Positions 1 to 8,887 of a DNA stretch of 64,000 nucleotides are shown here, piece by piece. Origin of the DNA: GCA-2683135 sp964507445 (GTDB lineage Bacteria; Planctomycetota; GCA-002687715); assembly GCA_964507445.1 (NCBI GenBank), contig CAZDQF010000016.1:47739-111738 (forward strand). The letters run 5' to 3'. The stretch's first letter is position 1. Each line of letters opens with the position of its first letter. The notes under the pieces are model-generated. The model had not been told where the DNA came from, ran no database searches, and saw only the letters and a list, made by a program, of their open reading frames with translations. The position numbers and the translations under genes are program-made.

Positions 1-3000
1 AGCAGCTGAACCTCGAAGCCGATCATGCGGGTCCCCGGGTTGCCGTGGTCATGGGGCGCCCGGGGTTCGGCGGTGTCGTACGTCCTGAGTCGGGCGTTCG
101 GGGGCGCCAGCACGCGCAAGCGGAGTTGTCGTCCGTCGCGGGTGAGCAGGGCTGTGGTGCCGTTCAGGGATTCGATCCTGGCCTCGGTCACCATGCCCCA
201 TCGCACGGTGGCCTCCGCGTCGAGCGCCCGGAGCTCGTCCTGAACCAGGACGGAGCGGTCGGCCCGCAAGGCGACGCCGCGGCGCGCAGCGTCCAGCTGC
301 CCTGCGTACACCGCGGACATATCGATGATGGTGTGAGGGTTCGGGGCTCCGGTGGATCGGACGATGGGGGCGAAGCCCTTCACGATCTGCTTGCGACCGT
401 CCACCACCAGGGTGTTGTGGGAGAGGTTGTTGAGGCGGAAGACGTCCCAGCGCTGGCTCCCCTGGCGTCGGTCCCACAGGCGAATGCCCCTGGACTCGAG
501 GCTGTGGTAGTTCTGGGCGCCGAGGTCGCGGGCCCAGCGGACACCGCCGGCGTCGAGGACGAACGAGCCGATGTCCATGTGGCCGTGGTTGGCCCCGGGA
601 GACCCGCCCTTGATGCCGACGAAGGTGTCGTCCTTCTCCCAGCCGCTGCGGTGGATCGCGACGGGCGTGTGTCCGTCAGCGTGGAAGTGCGTGGCGTCGG
701 GGGGCGGGGCTTTGGCGTGGGCCGCGTTCCACAGCAAGAGGAATGGGAGCAGGCGATGGCGCTTCGCCGCCGACGGCCGTGCCCGGTCGAGGAGCTCGTG
801 GAGCGCCGTGCGTTCGCGATGGAGCAGTGACGGATCACGCCTGGTGGCGGCGAACCAGTACATGGCGGGGGCGATGCCGCTCTTCTGGCCGCAGTCCGAG
901 TAGTTGAAGAAGAGGCCGGTGGGGCCTGTCATCTGACGGTAGTAGTCCGACGATTTCAGGAAGGCGGCGGTGGTCAGGCCGAAGTCCGTGCCGATGGCAG
1001 AGCGGAGGGCGTCCACGAGCAGGACGTGATAGACGGTGCCGTACTTCCAGTAGCCCGGGCCCTCCGGGTAGGCACCATCCGGTTCATACTCGGCCAGGGC
1101 GCGAGGGACGTTGGCGACGGCGCGCTCGATGATCTCCGAGGCGAGCTTCGGCTCATCCTCCAGGACGGCGAGGGCGCCGAGGGTGAGGCCGCCGTGGCAC
1201 ACCTGGTTCCAGTTGTTCTCGGTGGTGACCCACCAGCCGCCCCGTTGGGAGGGTCTCAGGCCCTTCTCGATGATGGCGTCGCGGATGATTCTCCGCGACT
1301 CCGGGTCGAGGCCGGAGTGGAGCCAGTCGTAACCGATGGCGAGGGCGGCGGTCATCTCGGCGACATCGAGGAAGTGGCTCGGGTTCCAGTCAGGGAAGGC
1401 CGCCGCCGCCAGCAGCTCCTGCCGCGCCCGCTCCAGGTAGCGGTCCTCGCCGGTCATGCGATGCACGAAGGCCAGGTACACCACGCGCTGCAGGCAGGTG
1501 CGGGAGACCTCGAGCAGACGCCTGCCGACCTGCTCTCGTTGGACCGGCGCGGCCTGGAGGGTGGCGTCCGCGCACTCGCGGACGTAGGTCATGGCCCGCC
1601 TCAGCAAGGCGTCAGACTCCACGGCCGCCTTGACGGCGACGGCGGCTGACCGGTCCATGAAGAGACGGGGGTGCTCCTTGGTCGACCCGTTGATCCGGTG
1701 TGTGACGTCGTCCTCTGGTCCCGGCGGGGCCGTGTCTCTGGCGGCCTGGCCCAGCTTGGTGGCGATGTCGTGGAGGCTCTTGGGCCACTGCGGGAGCGCC
1801 AGCTCTACGGCGCCCTCGATCCGCGGTGCGCCGATCCCGGGCACGAGCTTTGACGTCGGCTGGGCGTAGATGAAGGGCACGGTGTCCTGGCCGTAGGTCT
1901 CCTGGAGGCTCGCGCCCAGGGCCGACATGGCCGGCGCGTATCGGGACACGTCCTGGCCGACGTTGTGGGGCCCGGGTACCCAGACCACGCCCCGGACCGC
2001 CATGGGGGTGAGGGGGCTGATGCAGAAGTTGTAGGTGAGGGTCGCGTTCTCGGTGTGCCTCGCCCACTGATCGCGTTCGGGTTGCGGGAACCCGGGTGGC
2101 CCGTCCACGAGGTCGTCCGGCAGCTCGTCGCCGCCGCGGAGGAGGTCGGCCACGGTGCGGTTGTAGGCCTTCAGGGTCTCGATGTAGCCGGTGACCGCTG
2201 ACTTCCCGGCTTCGGTGTCGGGGTAGAGCAGGTTGAGCTCGTCACGCTCCTCTTCGAATCCCGGCGCCCGCTGAAGCCCCTCGTAGGAGATCCATGTGAT
2301 GGGCGGGTTGTCCGCTCCGAGGGTGATGACGCCCACCGGGACCCCTGGCTCCTGGACCTGGGAGGCGAAGGCGTAGCCCGCGACGGTGAAGTCCGGGTTG
2401 GACTCCTCGTCGGTGGCTGTCACCCAACGGGCGACGTACTTTCCACCACCGATCTCCATGCGACGTTTTCGCGGCTCACGGAAGCGCCGGGCCTTGGTGC
2501 GGATGCGGAACTCGCGGGCCAGCGGCAGGGGAGGGGCTTCGCGTATCTTCCGGTCTCTCGGGATGAGCTCACCGGACAGGCGGGTGGACCCGGTCAAGAC
2601 CCAGAGGTCGCCCACGACCACACCGCTGACGGTGGCTGAGGCTCCGTCGTCAGCGGTCACCTTGAGGTCGCGCCCGCCCGCGTGGGCCTCGAGGGGGTCG
2701 AGGTTGACCCGCCATCGTTCGAACTCGTCGACCTTGACGCTGTGGGCCTGTCCGGCGAAGCGCACCGTCACCGTCGTCCCGGCGCGAGCGAATCCCCATA
2801 CGGGCACCGGCATCTCTCGCTGGATGACGGCGTGGCTGCGAAACGGCGTGGCGATCTGGATGTACGGGGGCCGGGAGGGCGCCGCGCCGCGGCTCGGTTC
2901 AGCCTCCGCCTCGACCATGTCTTCCTGGAACAGCTGCTTGCCGTCGAAGTAGGCGAAGGGCGCGGCGGGGAGCCCAGCGCGGTTATAGAGGTTCGCGCCG

Positions 3001-4565
3001 ATGGGGCTGGCGCTGTAGGCGTAGGTCACGCCCACGGGCTCGGGGACGTTGTCCGAGGTGACCACGACCTCGTCCCCGTCGATCACCGCCCGGGCGGCGT
3101 GCCACGCGCCGTCGCGGCCCGCGAGGCGGAAGTGCTCGAGGTCCGCGTCGGGGGTGGCCTGCGCCGGCTCCACATAGGAGCCCGGGGTCCTGCGGTCGGC
3201 CTCCATCCCCTTGCTCCCGACCATGAGGCCGTCCCCGGGACCGCGCTGCCGGAAGCGGACGCGGACGCTGGGACCCTCCACGCGGTGCGATTGGTAGGTG
3301 GGGCCGGAGTACGCCAGGTCGTGCCCGTACTGGTGGGCGAGGGCCCAGCGGGCGAGGCGCTTCCCCGGGTCGAGCTTGTTGAAGTGATGGATCCCCTGGG
3401 GGCGTTCAGGGTTCAGGTCGTGTTGCGGGACCATGCCGACGTTCTCGGCGTTCATGGCGAACAGGCGCTGGGCCTCGCGGATGTCAGCGAACCCGACGTT
3501 GTTCACGTCCGGGTCTCCGTAGCACTGCATCTGGGTGAAGTAGAACGGCAGGTCCGGGCGCTGCCAGCTCATACGCAGGCCGTCGAGGAGCGCGTGCATC
3601 TTCGCCGCGTAGATCCTCCCGTCGTTGGCGTTGTGGGTGCCCTGGCACCAGATGACGCCGCGGATGGCGAAGGGGATGAGGGGCGCGATCTTGCGGTTGT
3701 ACATCCGCGACGGGCCCTTCCAGTCCTCCGCGATACCAGGCAGGGTCGGGCGCGGCAGCGCCCTGCCGCCGCGGCCCATGAGGTCTTCGCTCTCGGCCTG
3801 CCAGCCCTTCAGCGACGCGAAGAAGGCGTCGTAGGCCTGCTGCCCGTCCGTGGTCGTCGGGTCACTCTGCCGGATCCTGGCCGCGATGTGCTGCAGCTCG
3901 GGGCGGGCTGCGAAGCCTGCGTACGGGGTCCAGGTCTCGATCCCGGTGGCTCCGTGGGTGCTGCGCAGGATTCCGATGGGGACGTCGAGGCCCTGGTGAA
4001 GCTCCCAGGCGAACGCCAGGGCCAGCGCCGAGAACGACCCGGCCTTGCCGGAGCGCTTCCAACCGTCCTTGGAGTCGGCCCGATGGCGAACGAATGTCGA
4101 GGACCCGATGTCGACCGTGTACTCGCGCACCGGCTCATCGAGGTCGGAGCGTTGCAGCTGATTGGCCAGGTCGCGGCACATGGACTTGCCGGCGATCCAG
4201 TCCATGTTGGATTGTCCGGATGCGAACCAGACCTCGCCCACGAGGACACCGGTGCGTTTGATGGACTCGCCGTCATCGGCCCTGACGTGAAGGACCCGTT
4301 CGTCGCCGCAGGCCTGGAGCGGATCGAGGTCGACTCTCCAACGGCCCTTGGCGTCGGTCGCGGCGGTCTTCTCCTGATCGGCGAACGCGACGGTCACCCG
4401 GCTCCCAGGCTTGCCCCAACCCCAGATCGGGCAGGGCATCTCTCGCTGCAGGATGGCCCCGTCGACGAACGGGGATGCCAGGGCAAGGGACGAGCCCTGC
4501 TGCGCCAGGACCGGGGCGGTGACCGCCAGGAGGAGGAGGGGTGTACGCATCATTCGTGCCTTCAT
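1..4565 (-). CDS. Esterase-esterase-heparinase fusion, exported (partial, runs off left edge)
   Basis: Open from an ATG at 4565 to the left edge without a stop, so at least 1521 residues and the C-terminus is missing. Residues 1-22 form a signal peptide (MRTPLLLLAVTAPVLAQ). Residues ~30-600 are a sialate O-acetylesterase module: a beta-sandwich, then the SGNH block WFASGQSNM with nucleophile Ser119, and later GVIWCQGTHN. Residues ~610-940 repeat the sandwich (HAVIQREMPVPVWGF) and the hydrolase fold, but the nucleophile block reads VLTGSTRL, so Ser has become Thr. From ~950 there is a heparinase II/III-like alpha-toroid (YPEGPGYWKYG near 1161) followed by the beta-sheet domain (HGHMDIGSF near 1330). 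The likely role is deacetylation plus lyase cleavage of an acidic glycan outside the cytoplasm; the substrate is unknown. Start: three in-frame ATGs (4565, 4553, 4550); I took the longest. No clear Shine-Dalgarno. It is last of four co-oriented giant exported genes. Confidence 0.88.
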   Translation of the reverse strand, partial: MKARMMRTPLLLLAVTAPVLAQQGSSLALASPFVDGAILQREMPCPIWGWGKPGSRVTVAFADQEKTAATDAKGRWRVDLDPLQACGDERVLHVRADDGESIKRTGVLVGEVWFASGQSNMDWIAGKSMCRDLANQLQRSDLDEPVREYTVDIGSSTFVRHRADSKDGWKRSGKAGSFSALALAFAWELHQGLDVPIGILRSTHGATGIETWTPYAGFAARPELQHIAARIRQSDPTTTDGQQAYDAFFASLKGWQAESEDLMGRGGRALPRPTLPGIAEDWKGPSRMYNRKIAPLIPFAIRGVIWCQGTHNANDGRIYAAKMHALLDGLRMSWQRPDLPFYFTQMQCYGDPDVNNVGFADIREAQRLFAMNAENVGMVPQHDLNPERPQGIHHFNKLDPGKRLARWALAHQYGHDLAYSGPTYQSHRVEGPSVRVRFRQRGPGDGLMVGSKGMEADRRTPGSYVEPAQATPDADLEHFRLAGRDGAWHAARAVIDGDEVVVTSDNVPEPVGVTYAYSASPIGANLYNRAGLPAAPFAYFDGKQLFQEDMVEAEAEPSRGAAPSRPPYIQIATPFRSHAVIQREMPVPVWGFARAGTTVTVRFAGQAHSVKVDEFERWRVNLDPLEAHAGGRDLKVTADDGASATVSGVVVGDLWVLTGSTRLSGELIPRDRKIREAPPLPLAREFRIRTKARRFREPRKRRMEIGGGKYVARWVTATDEESNPDFTVAGYAFASQVQEPGVPVGVITLGADNPPITWISYEGLQRAPGFEEERDELNLLYPDTEAGKSAVTGYIETLKAYNRTVADLLRGGDELPDDLVDGPPGFPQPERDQWARHTENATLTYNFCISPLTPMAVRGVVWVPGPHNVGQDVSRYAPAMSALGASLQETYGQDTVPFIYAQPTSKLVPGIGAPRIEGAVELALPQWPKSLHDIATKLGQAARDTAPPGPEDDVTHRINGSTKEHPRLFMDRSAAVAVKAAVESDALLRRAMTYVRECADATLQAAPVQREQVGRRLLEVSRTCLQRVVYLAFVHRMTGEDRYLERARQELLAAAAFPDWNPSHFLDVAEMTAALAIGYDWLHSGLDPESRRIIRDAIIEKGLRPSQRGGWWVTTENNWNQVCHGGLTLGALAVLEDEPKLASEIIERAVANVPRALAEYEPDGAYPEGPGYWKYGTVYHVLLVDALRSAIGTDFGLTTAAFLKSSDYYRQMTGPTGLFFNYSDCGQKSGIAPAMYWFAATRRDPSLLHRERTALHELLDRARPSAAKRHRLLPFLLLWNAAHAKAPPPDATHFHADGHTPVAIHRSGWEKDDTFVGIKGGSPGANHGHMDIGSFVLDAGGVRWARDLGAQNYHSLESRGIRLWDRRQGSQRWDVFRLNNLSHNTLVVDGRKQIVKGFAPIVRSTGAPNPHTIIDMSAVYAGQLDAARRGVALRADRSVLVQDELRALDAEATVRWGMVTEARIESLNGTTALLTRDGRQLRLRVLAPPNARLRTYDTAEPRAPHDHGNPGTRMIGFEVQL

Positions 4566-5011
4566 GGTGGGGTCGCAGATTACTCGATCAAGCGGATGGG
4601 GTTCCTGTCCCTTGACGGGCGCCCGTCGTCTGGTTCCCGCAGACCGCTCGGGCCGGGATTGGTATGGCCGGCCCGCGCGGGTCCGCTTGGTGTGGTCAGG
4701 TCGTCTCGTCGGTCCTGCGCTCTGGCGGGGCGTGCACCGCGCGATGCTGCGGCCATCTTCAGGCTGTCCCTGATGTGGGGCAGAGGTCACGTCAGAGCGT
4801 GAATTGCGGGATCTTCAGGAGCTCGCTGTCTCGAAGAGCGCCGGTCACATCGGGTGCGAAGCTGGCGCGCGAGCGCCTGTCGCTGTTCCTCTGGCCTCGA
4901 GCTCGGCGGCCCCGCCGTGACGTGACTCACGTCTGCCCTGGTCCGCCCGTTGCCGTGGCGCCTGACCGAATCCCCGGGATTGCCGTGGCGCCCTGCTTGC
5001 CCGGGCGGTGT
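4566..5011. other. 446-bp intergenic region, no gene recognised
   Basis: Lies between two minus-strand genes. I see no convincing protein or RNA gene: open frames here have no signal peptide or family resemblance. It carries a 13-bp direct repeat (ttgccgtggcgcc) at 4950-4962 and 4980-4992, 30 bp apart. It may hold the promoter of the esterase-heparinase gene, but no clear -35/-10 pair could be picked. Confidence 0.5.
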
Positions 5012-8000
5012 TCATCGCTTCGACGATCCCCGTTCCAGGACGTACCAGCTGCACTTCCAGCCGGGCTTGTGGCGATCGCTGAACCCCCCGGACTCGAGGA
5101 AGAGGAACTCGGCACCACCGATGGTGCGAGGCGCCATCTTCAGGGCTTCGTAGCGGTCGAGGTTCATCATGGTGTCGCCGGACCACGCCCAGAGCGGATG
5201 CCCCGTCTTGCCGCCGTCTCCGAGGTTGACGGTGGAGAACGGCGGATTGCGGACGTGACCTCGGCGCTTGTCCGGGTCGAATGCGGCCGGGTCTCTCACC
5301 TGCGCGACGAGGTTCCAGGTCCCCGCGATCTCTGCGCGATCCTGGAACCGGCCATCCCAGCGGAACAGGTTGTCGTCGGGATCCTGGGAGGCGTCTTCTG
5401 GGTCGAGGCCGGCCTGCCAGTCGGACGAACGCATGGCGATCACGGAGGCGGACCGGAAGATCAGGTCGTCGCCCATGGGGGGCAGCTTCTGCTCATCCAG
5501 GTGGATGCTGAACTTCCCCTGGGGTGTCTTGCTGCGAGGGAGGGCCTTGTACTTGGCGTTGTAGCGGACGAAGGTCTGGACGGCGACGGTGATCTCGCCC
5601 TTCTTGAGCTCGTCAATGAACTCGTCGGTGACGTACGCACCCTTCGGCCTCCCGCCTGATCCCCGGCCTCCGCCCTGAGGGGTCTCGATCAGGTGTTTGC
5701 CGTTGATGTAGATGACGTGGCCTCCGCCAGCGCCCACGTGCTCGCCTGTGTTCACGCGCAGGCGGTAGCGGTGTCCTTCCTTCAGCGGTGGGATCTTGAA
5801 GGTCTGGTGGAGGACCAGGACCTCTCGCTCCCAGAGGGTGTTCACCCTGGTCGCGCCGTAGCAGCCGGGGCCCACGCATCCGGTCGAGCACTTGGTGATG
5901 GGACGGTCGGGTATCTTCCCTGCGTATGTGCCGAACGGGCTCTTGCCCTTCTGCCACCCGACCGCCGCCGGGTCGAAGTCTGTGGCAGACCACCGCTCCA
6001 TCCCTCTGGGCATGGTGATCGGGCGGTAGCGACAGATCAGCTGGTCGAAGGGGACTTGCTCCGAAGGTTGCGGGTCGAAGCTGTGGTAGTCCCATTCAGC
6101 GTCGCGAAGATCCAGGAACATCCGCCACTGGAACTCCGGGCTGCCGGCGCGCTGGTAAAGGGATGCGAGGGTGTCGAGGGGTTCTCCCCGGCCGCCGGGG
6201 TATGCGGACTGGGTCTTGTTCCCGGCGAGGAGACGAAGCCGCTTCCGGTTCTTGCCGACGAACTCGGGGATCAGCTCCTCCGACACGATGCGCGCGATGG
6301 CCTTCCGGAGGTCGGGGCCGAGCTGCGAAGGATCGGCTCCGAGGAACAGGTCCTTGTAAGGCAGGATCTGGTCGGGGTGCCGCTTCCTGGCGATCTCGTA
6401 GAGGACGTCGAGGCCGCCCGGGACGTCCGCGAGGGAGGCCGCGATGGCGGCGAGGTGGTAGTCGTAGGTGGGTCTCAGGTCCTGTCCCGCAGGGCTGGCC
6501 TTCTTGCCGGCGAAGTCCGTGAAGGTGGTTCGCAGGGTCTCCGTGGCCAGCGCCTGCACGGCGGGACCGGCGGCCTTGATGCGTGCTCGAATCTTCGGCG
6601 CGAACCCGTAGGTCACGGAGACCCGTTGGTTCGTGCGCACCAGCTCACCCATGGCGGGTAAGACCCGTCGATAGCAACTCTCGTGCGTCGCCACCGGTGT
6701 GAGGGCGGTGAGGGCGGCGTTCCGCAGCCAGGATTCTTCGTGCTGGAGATAGGGGAGGAGGAGGTCCACGAGGGGGAGGATGCGTTCGGGGGTCCCTTGG
6801 CCGATGATCTGTATCGCCGCGTCCTTGATCCACCATGACTCCTGCGGGTCTCTGACGGCGTCCACGGCGAGCTCGTAGATCTCCGGCGTGACGGCGCTCG
6901 GGCGAGCGAGGAGGGCGCCGAAGATGGCCCTTCGGACCCTGGGGTCCTGGTGGCGGAGGAGCTCCATCACCAGCGCCGGGCGGACGTCTCCGCCGCCGGA
7001 TCGTGCCCCGATGTAGCCGCAGTTGATGCCGAGGGCCTTGAACGCGGCGATGTTGCGGATGTTGAAGTCCGCGTGATGGACGTAGTCGCGGATCTCCTGG
7101 TCGCTGGGCTGGCGCTGCCCGTGAAAACGACGGAGGAAGTGCATGCTGGAGTCCCTGGCGAGGGTCTCTTCGGACAGGTCTCTCCGATTCCCGTCCCCGT
7201 CCGCCACCGCTTCACGGAGGACGAACGCGTCGTCGCTGCTGGTGCCCCATGGGCGTTCCGGGAGTCGGTAGGGCTTGGAGTACGGTGTCCGAGGCGCGCC
7301 GGTGATGCGCAGCGTCTTCCGAGGGAAGGTGTAGGCCAACGGGTAGGCGACGCCCCACAGCTCCTTGTCGTAACCGCCTCCCCCGAGGATGCCGAAGGAG
7401 CCGTCGAAGCGTCGTGACAGGTCGTAGTGCCACTTGCGATTGTCCATGAACTCGCGGTACTGCTTCGGCCGCTTGTCGTAGAGCAAGCCCATGGCGGCGC
7501 TGCGCCAGATCTCGCCGATGCCGCCGCCCGTGTGGCCGTGCAGCATGAACGTGGTGGTGTAGAAGCTCTGCATGGCGCAGACGTCTCGCGCGGCGGCGTA
7601 GACGGAGTCTTCGCCGTCCGGTGTGAGCGCCGCGGCGGCAGCCATGGCGATGGCGAGCTTCCCGTTCTTGCCGTTGTCGACGAAACCGGTGAAGGGGCGG
7701 TCGTCTCCATAGGGATTGTTGCCGCGGCCGGCGTAGCGGTAGAAATGCCGTAGCGCGCGGTGCATGGTGGCGTGGGGGACGTCGGCGCCGCACTCCTTGG
7801 CCAGCAGGAGGAACGTGAGCACGTGGGTGCCGGCGGCGTTCAGGTGGCCGCTGCCATACCCGGTCAGGGCCGACCCACGTCCCGCCCAGGCGTCGTTGTG
7901 CTGAGTCCGGGCGGCGCTGTCCACCCACCTCTGGATGTTGGCGAGGATGTCGGGGTCGCCGGTGCGCAGGTAGCACTCGGTCAGCGGGATGCCGCCGTAC

Positions 8001-8623
8001 CCGACGTACCAGGGGTATGAGTGCGCCGGCGCCGCGCGCGCCCACTTCCGCACCACCGCCAGGTCTTCGTCTTCGCCGGTGGAGAGCAGGAAGAGCATGC
8101 CGATGCTGCCCAGCCCTTCGGTCGCCCCCGGGCTCTTCAGGTAGTCGGCGACGGATCTGACGATGTTGTCCGACTTGGGGCAATTCAGGGGCCACGTGGG
8201 ACTGTAGGAGCCGATGACGGGCACGGAGACGATCACCGGCGAGTCGAGGCCGCGGATGGCGAATCGGAGCTCGCCGTCCGTGGCCTCGGCGACAGCCAGG
8301 ACCCGGCCGAGCTGGATGCGCGGGTCGATGTCACGGAGTCTCTGGCCGTTGATGCTCTCGATGATCTGGCCCGGCTTCAGCGCCCCGGTTGCCGCGGCCG
8401 GCGATCCCTCCTCGACGTTCTTGATCTTCATCACGAACGCCGGGTGATGAAGTTCGAGGCCGAGCCCCACCGGCCCGAAGCGCTTGATCTCGTTCAGGGA
8501 CCTGGACTCATCGGGCCGGGTCGAGAAGAGGGCCGGTCGCGTGTAGAAGGAGCCCGGCTGACCGTGGGCGGCGCCGTTGAGCAGGAGGGTGGCGACAAGG
8601 ACGAGGTGGGTCTTCAAGGGCAT
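5012..8623 (-). CDS. Secreted PDZ / DUF6288-like / HEAT-repeat protein with C-terminal jelly-roll
   Basis: 1203 residues with a signal peptide at 1-22 (MPLKTHLVLVATLLLNGAAHG). Residues ~45-125 form a PDZ domain (GLGLELHHPAFVMKIKNV; GALKPGQIIESINGQ). Residues ~130-520 match my memory of the planctomycete DUF6288 family, an alpha-helical barrel rich in Gly/His/Trp (YPWYVGYGGIPLTECYLRTG; LHGHTGGGIGEIWRSAA). Residues ~520-700 carry HEAT-like helical repeats (RRAIFGALLARPSAV). The last ~320 residues look like a beta-sandwich ligand-binding region (HVIYINGKHLIE; GCVGPGCYGA with two close Cys). No catalytic motif is identifiable, so enzymatic function is open. The fold resembles polysaccharide-lyase toroids, and the gene sits between two esterase giants on the same strand, which suggests a part in the same extracellular glycan process. 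DUF6288 assignment is from recall, not a search. Confidence 0.82.
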   Translation of the reverse strand: MPLKTHLVLVATLLLNGAAHGQPGSFYTRPALFSTRPDESRSLNEIKRFGPVGLGLELHHPAFVMKIKNVEEGSPAAATGALKPGQIIESINGQRLRDIDPRIQLGRVLAVAEATDGELRFAIRGLDSPVIVSVPVIGSYSPTWPLNCPKSDNIVRSVADYLKSPGATEGLGSIGMLFLLSTGEDEDLAVVRKWARAAPAHSYPWYVGYGGIPLTECYLRTGDPDILANIQRWVDSAARTQHNDAWAGRGSALTGYGSGHLNAAGTHVLTFLLLAKECGADVPHATMHRALRHFYRYAGRGNNPYGDDRPFTGFVDNGKNGKLAIAMAAAAALTPDGEDSVYAAARDVCAMQSFYTTTFMLHGHTGGGIGEIWRSAAMGLLYDKRPKQYREFMDNRKWHYDLSRRFDGSFGILGGGGYDKELWGVAYPLAYTFPRKTLRITGAPRTPYSKPYRLPERPWGTSSDDAFVLREAVADGDGNRRDLSEETLARDSSMHFLRRFHGQRQPSDQEIRDYVHHADFNIRNIAAFKALGINCGYIGARSGGGDVRPALVMELLRHQDPRVRRAIFGALLARPSAVTPEIYELAVDAVRDPQESWWIKDAAIQIIGQGTPERILPLVDLLLPYLQHEESWLRNAALTALTPVATHESCYRRVLPAMGELVRTNQRVSVTYGFAPKIRARIKAAGPAVQALATETLRTTFTDFAGKKASPAGQDLRPTYDYHLAAIAASLADVPGGLDVLYEIARKRHPDQILPYKDLFLGADPSQLGPDLRKAIARIVSEELIPEFVGKNRKRLRLLAGNKTQSAYPGGRGEPLDTLASLYQRAGSPEFQWRMFLDLRDAEWDYHSFDPQPSEQVPFDQLICRYRPITMPRGMERWSATDFDPAAVGWQKGKSPFGTYAGKIPDRPITKCSTGCVGPGCYGATRVNTLWEREVLVLHQTFKIPPLKEGHRYRLRVNTGEHVGAGGGHVIYINGKHLIETPQGGGRGSGGRPKGAYVTDEFIDELKKGEITVAVQTFVRYNAKYKALPRSKTPQGKFSIHLDEQKLPPMGDDLIFRSASVIAMRSSDWQAGLDPEDASQDPDDNLFRWDGRFQDRAEIAGTWNLVAQVRDPAAFDPDKRRGHVRNPPFSTVNLGDGGKTGHPLWAWSGDTMMNLDRYEALKMAPRTIGGAEFLFLESGGFSDRHKPGWKCSWYVLERGSSKR

Positions 8624-8887
8624 GCTCCCGTCGTGGCGCGTGGGGTTCGGTCTCTGGGTGTGTCCATGGCGGTCGTCCGTGAGGACGCTTGGGCCCGATC
8701 CGGCGCCATTGTACGGCCTGCCGCATGAAGCGACTCGGCCCGGAGGCCACGACCCGGCCGAGCGGAGAGAGCGTTCTGGCCAGAGGTCGACGTGACAGAG
8801 ATGATCCAGGGCTTGCGGGAGCTGGCGGTCCCGGGGAGCCGGGTCAATGGACCTCTTCTCGTCTGCGCTGAGCGTCCGGTCGGCGCC

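Noticed and set aside
45..830. Plus-strand frames at the left edge, also 1026-1649
   Set aside because: Antisense shadows of the same minus-strand gene, which stays open to the edge with heparinase motifs.
2682..4802. Long plus-strand open frame (706 residues)
   Set aside because: It is antisense to the esterase-heparinase gene, whose motifs and signal peptide are clear; the plus frame is Val/Gly/Arg-rich with no family features, as expected in GC-rich DNA.
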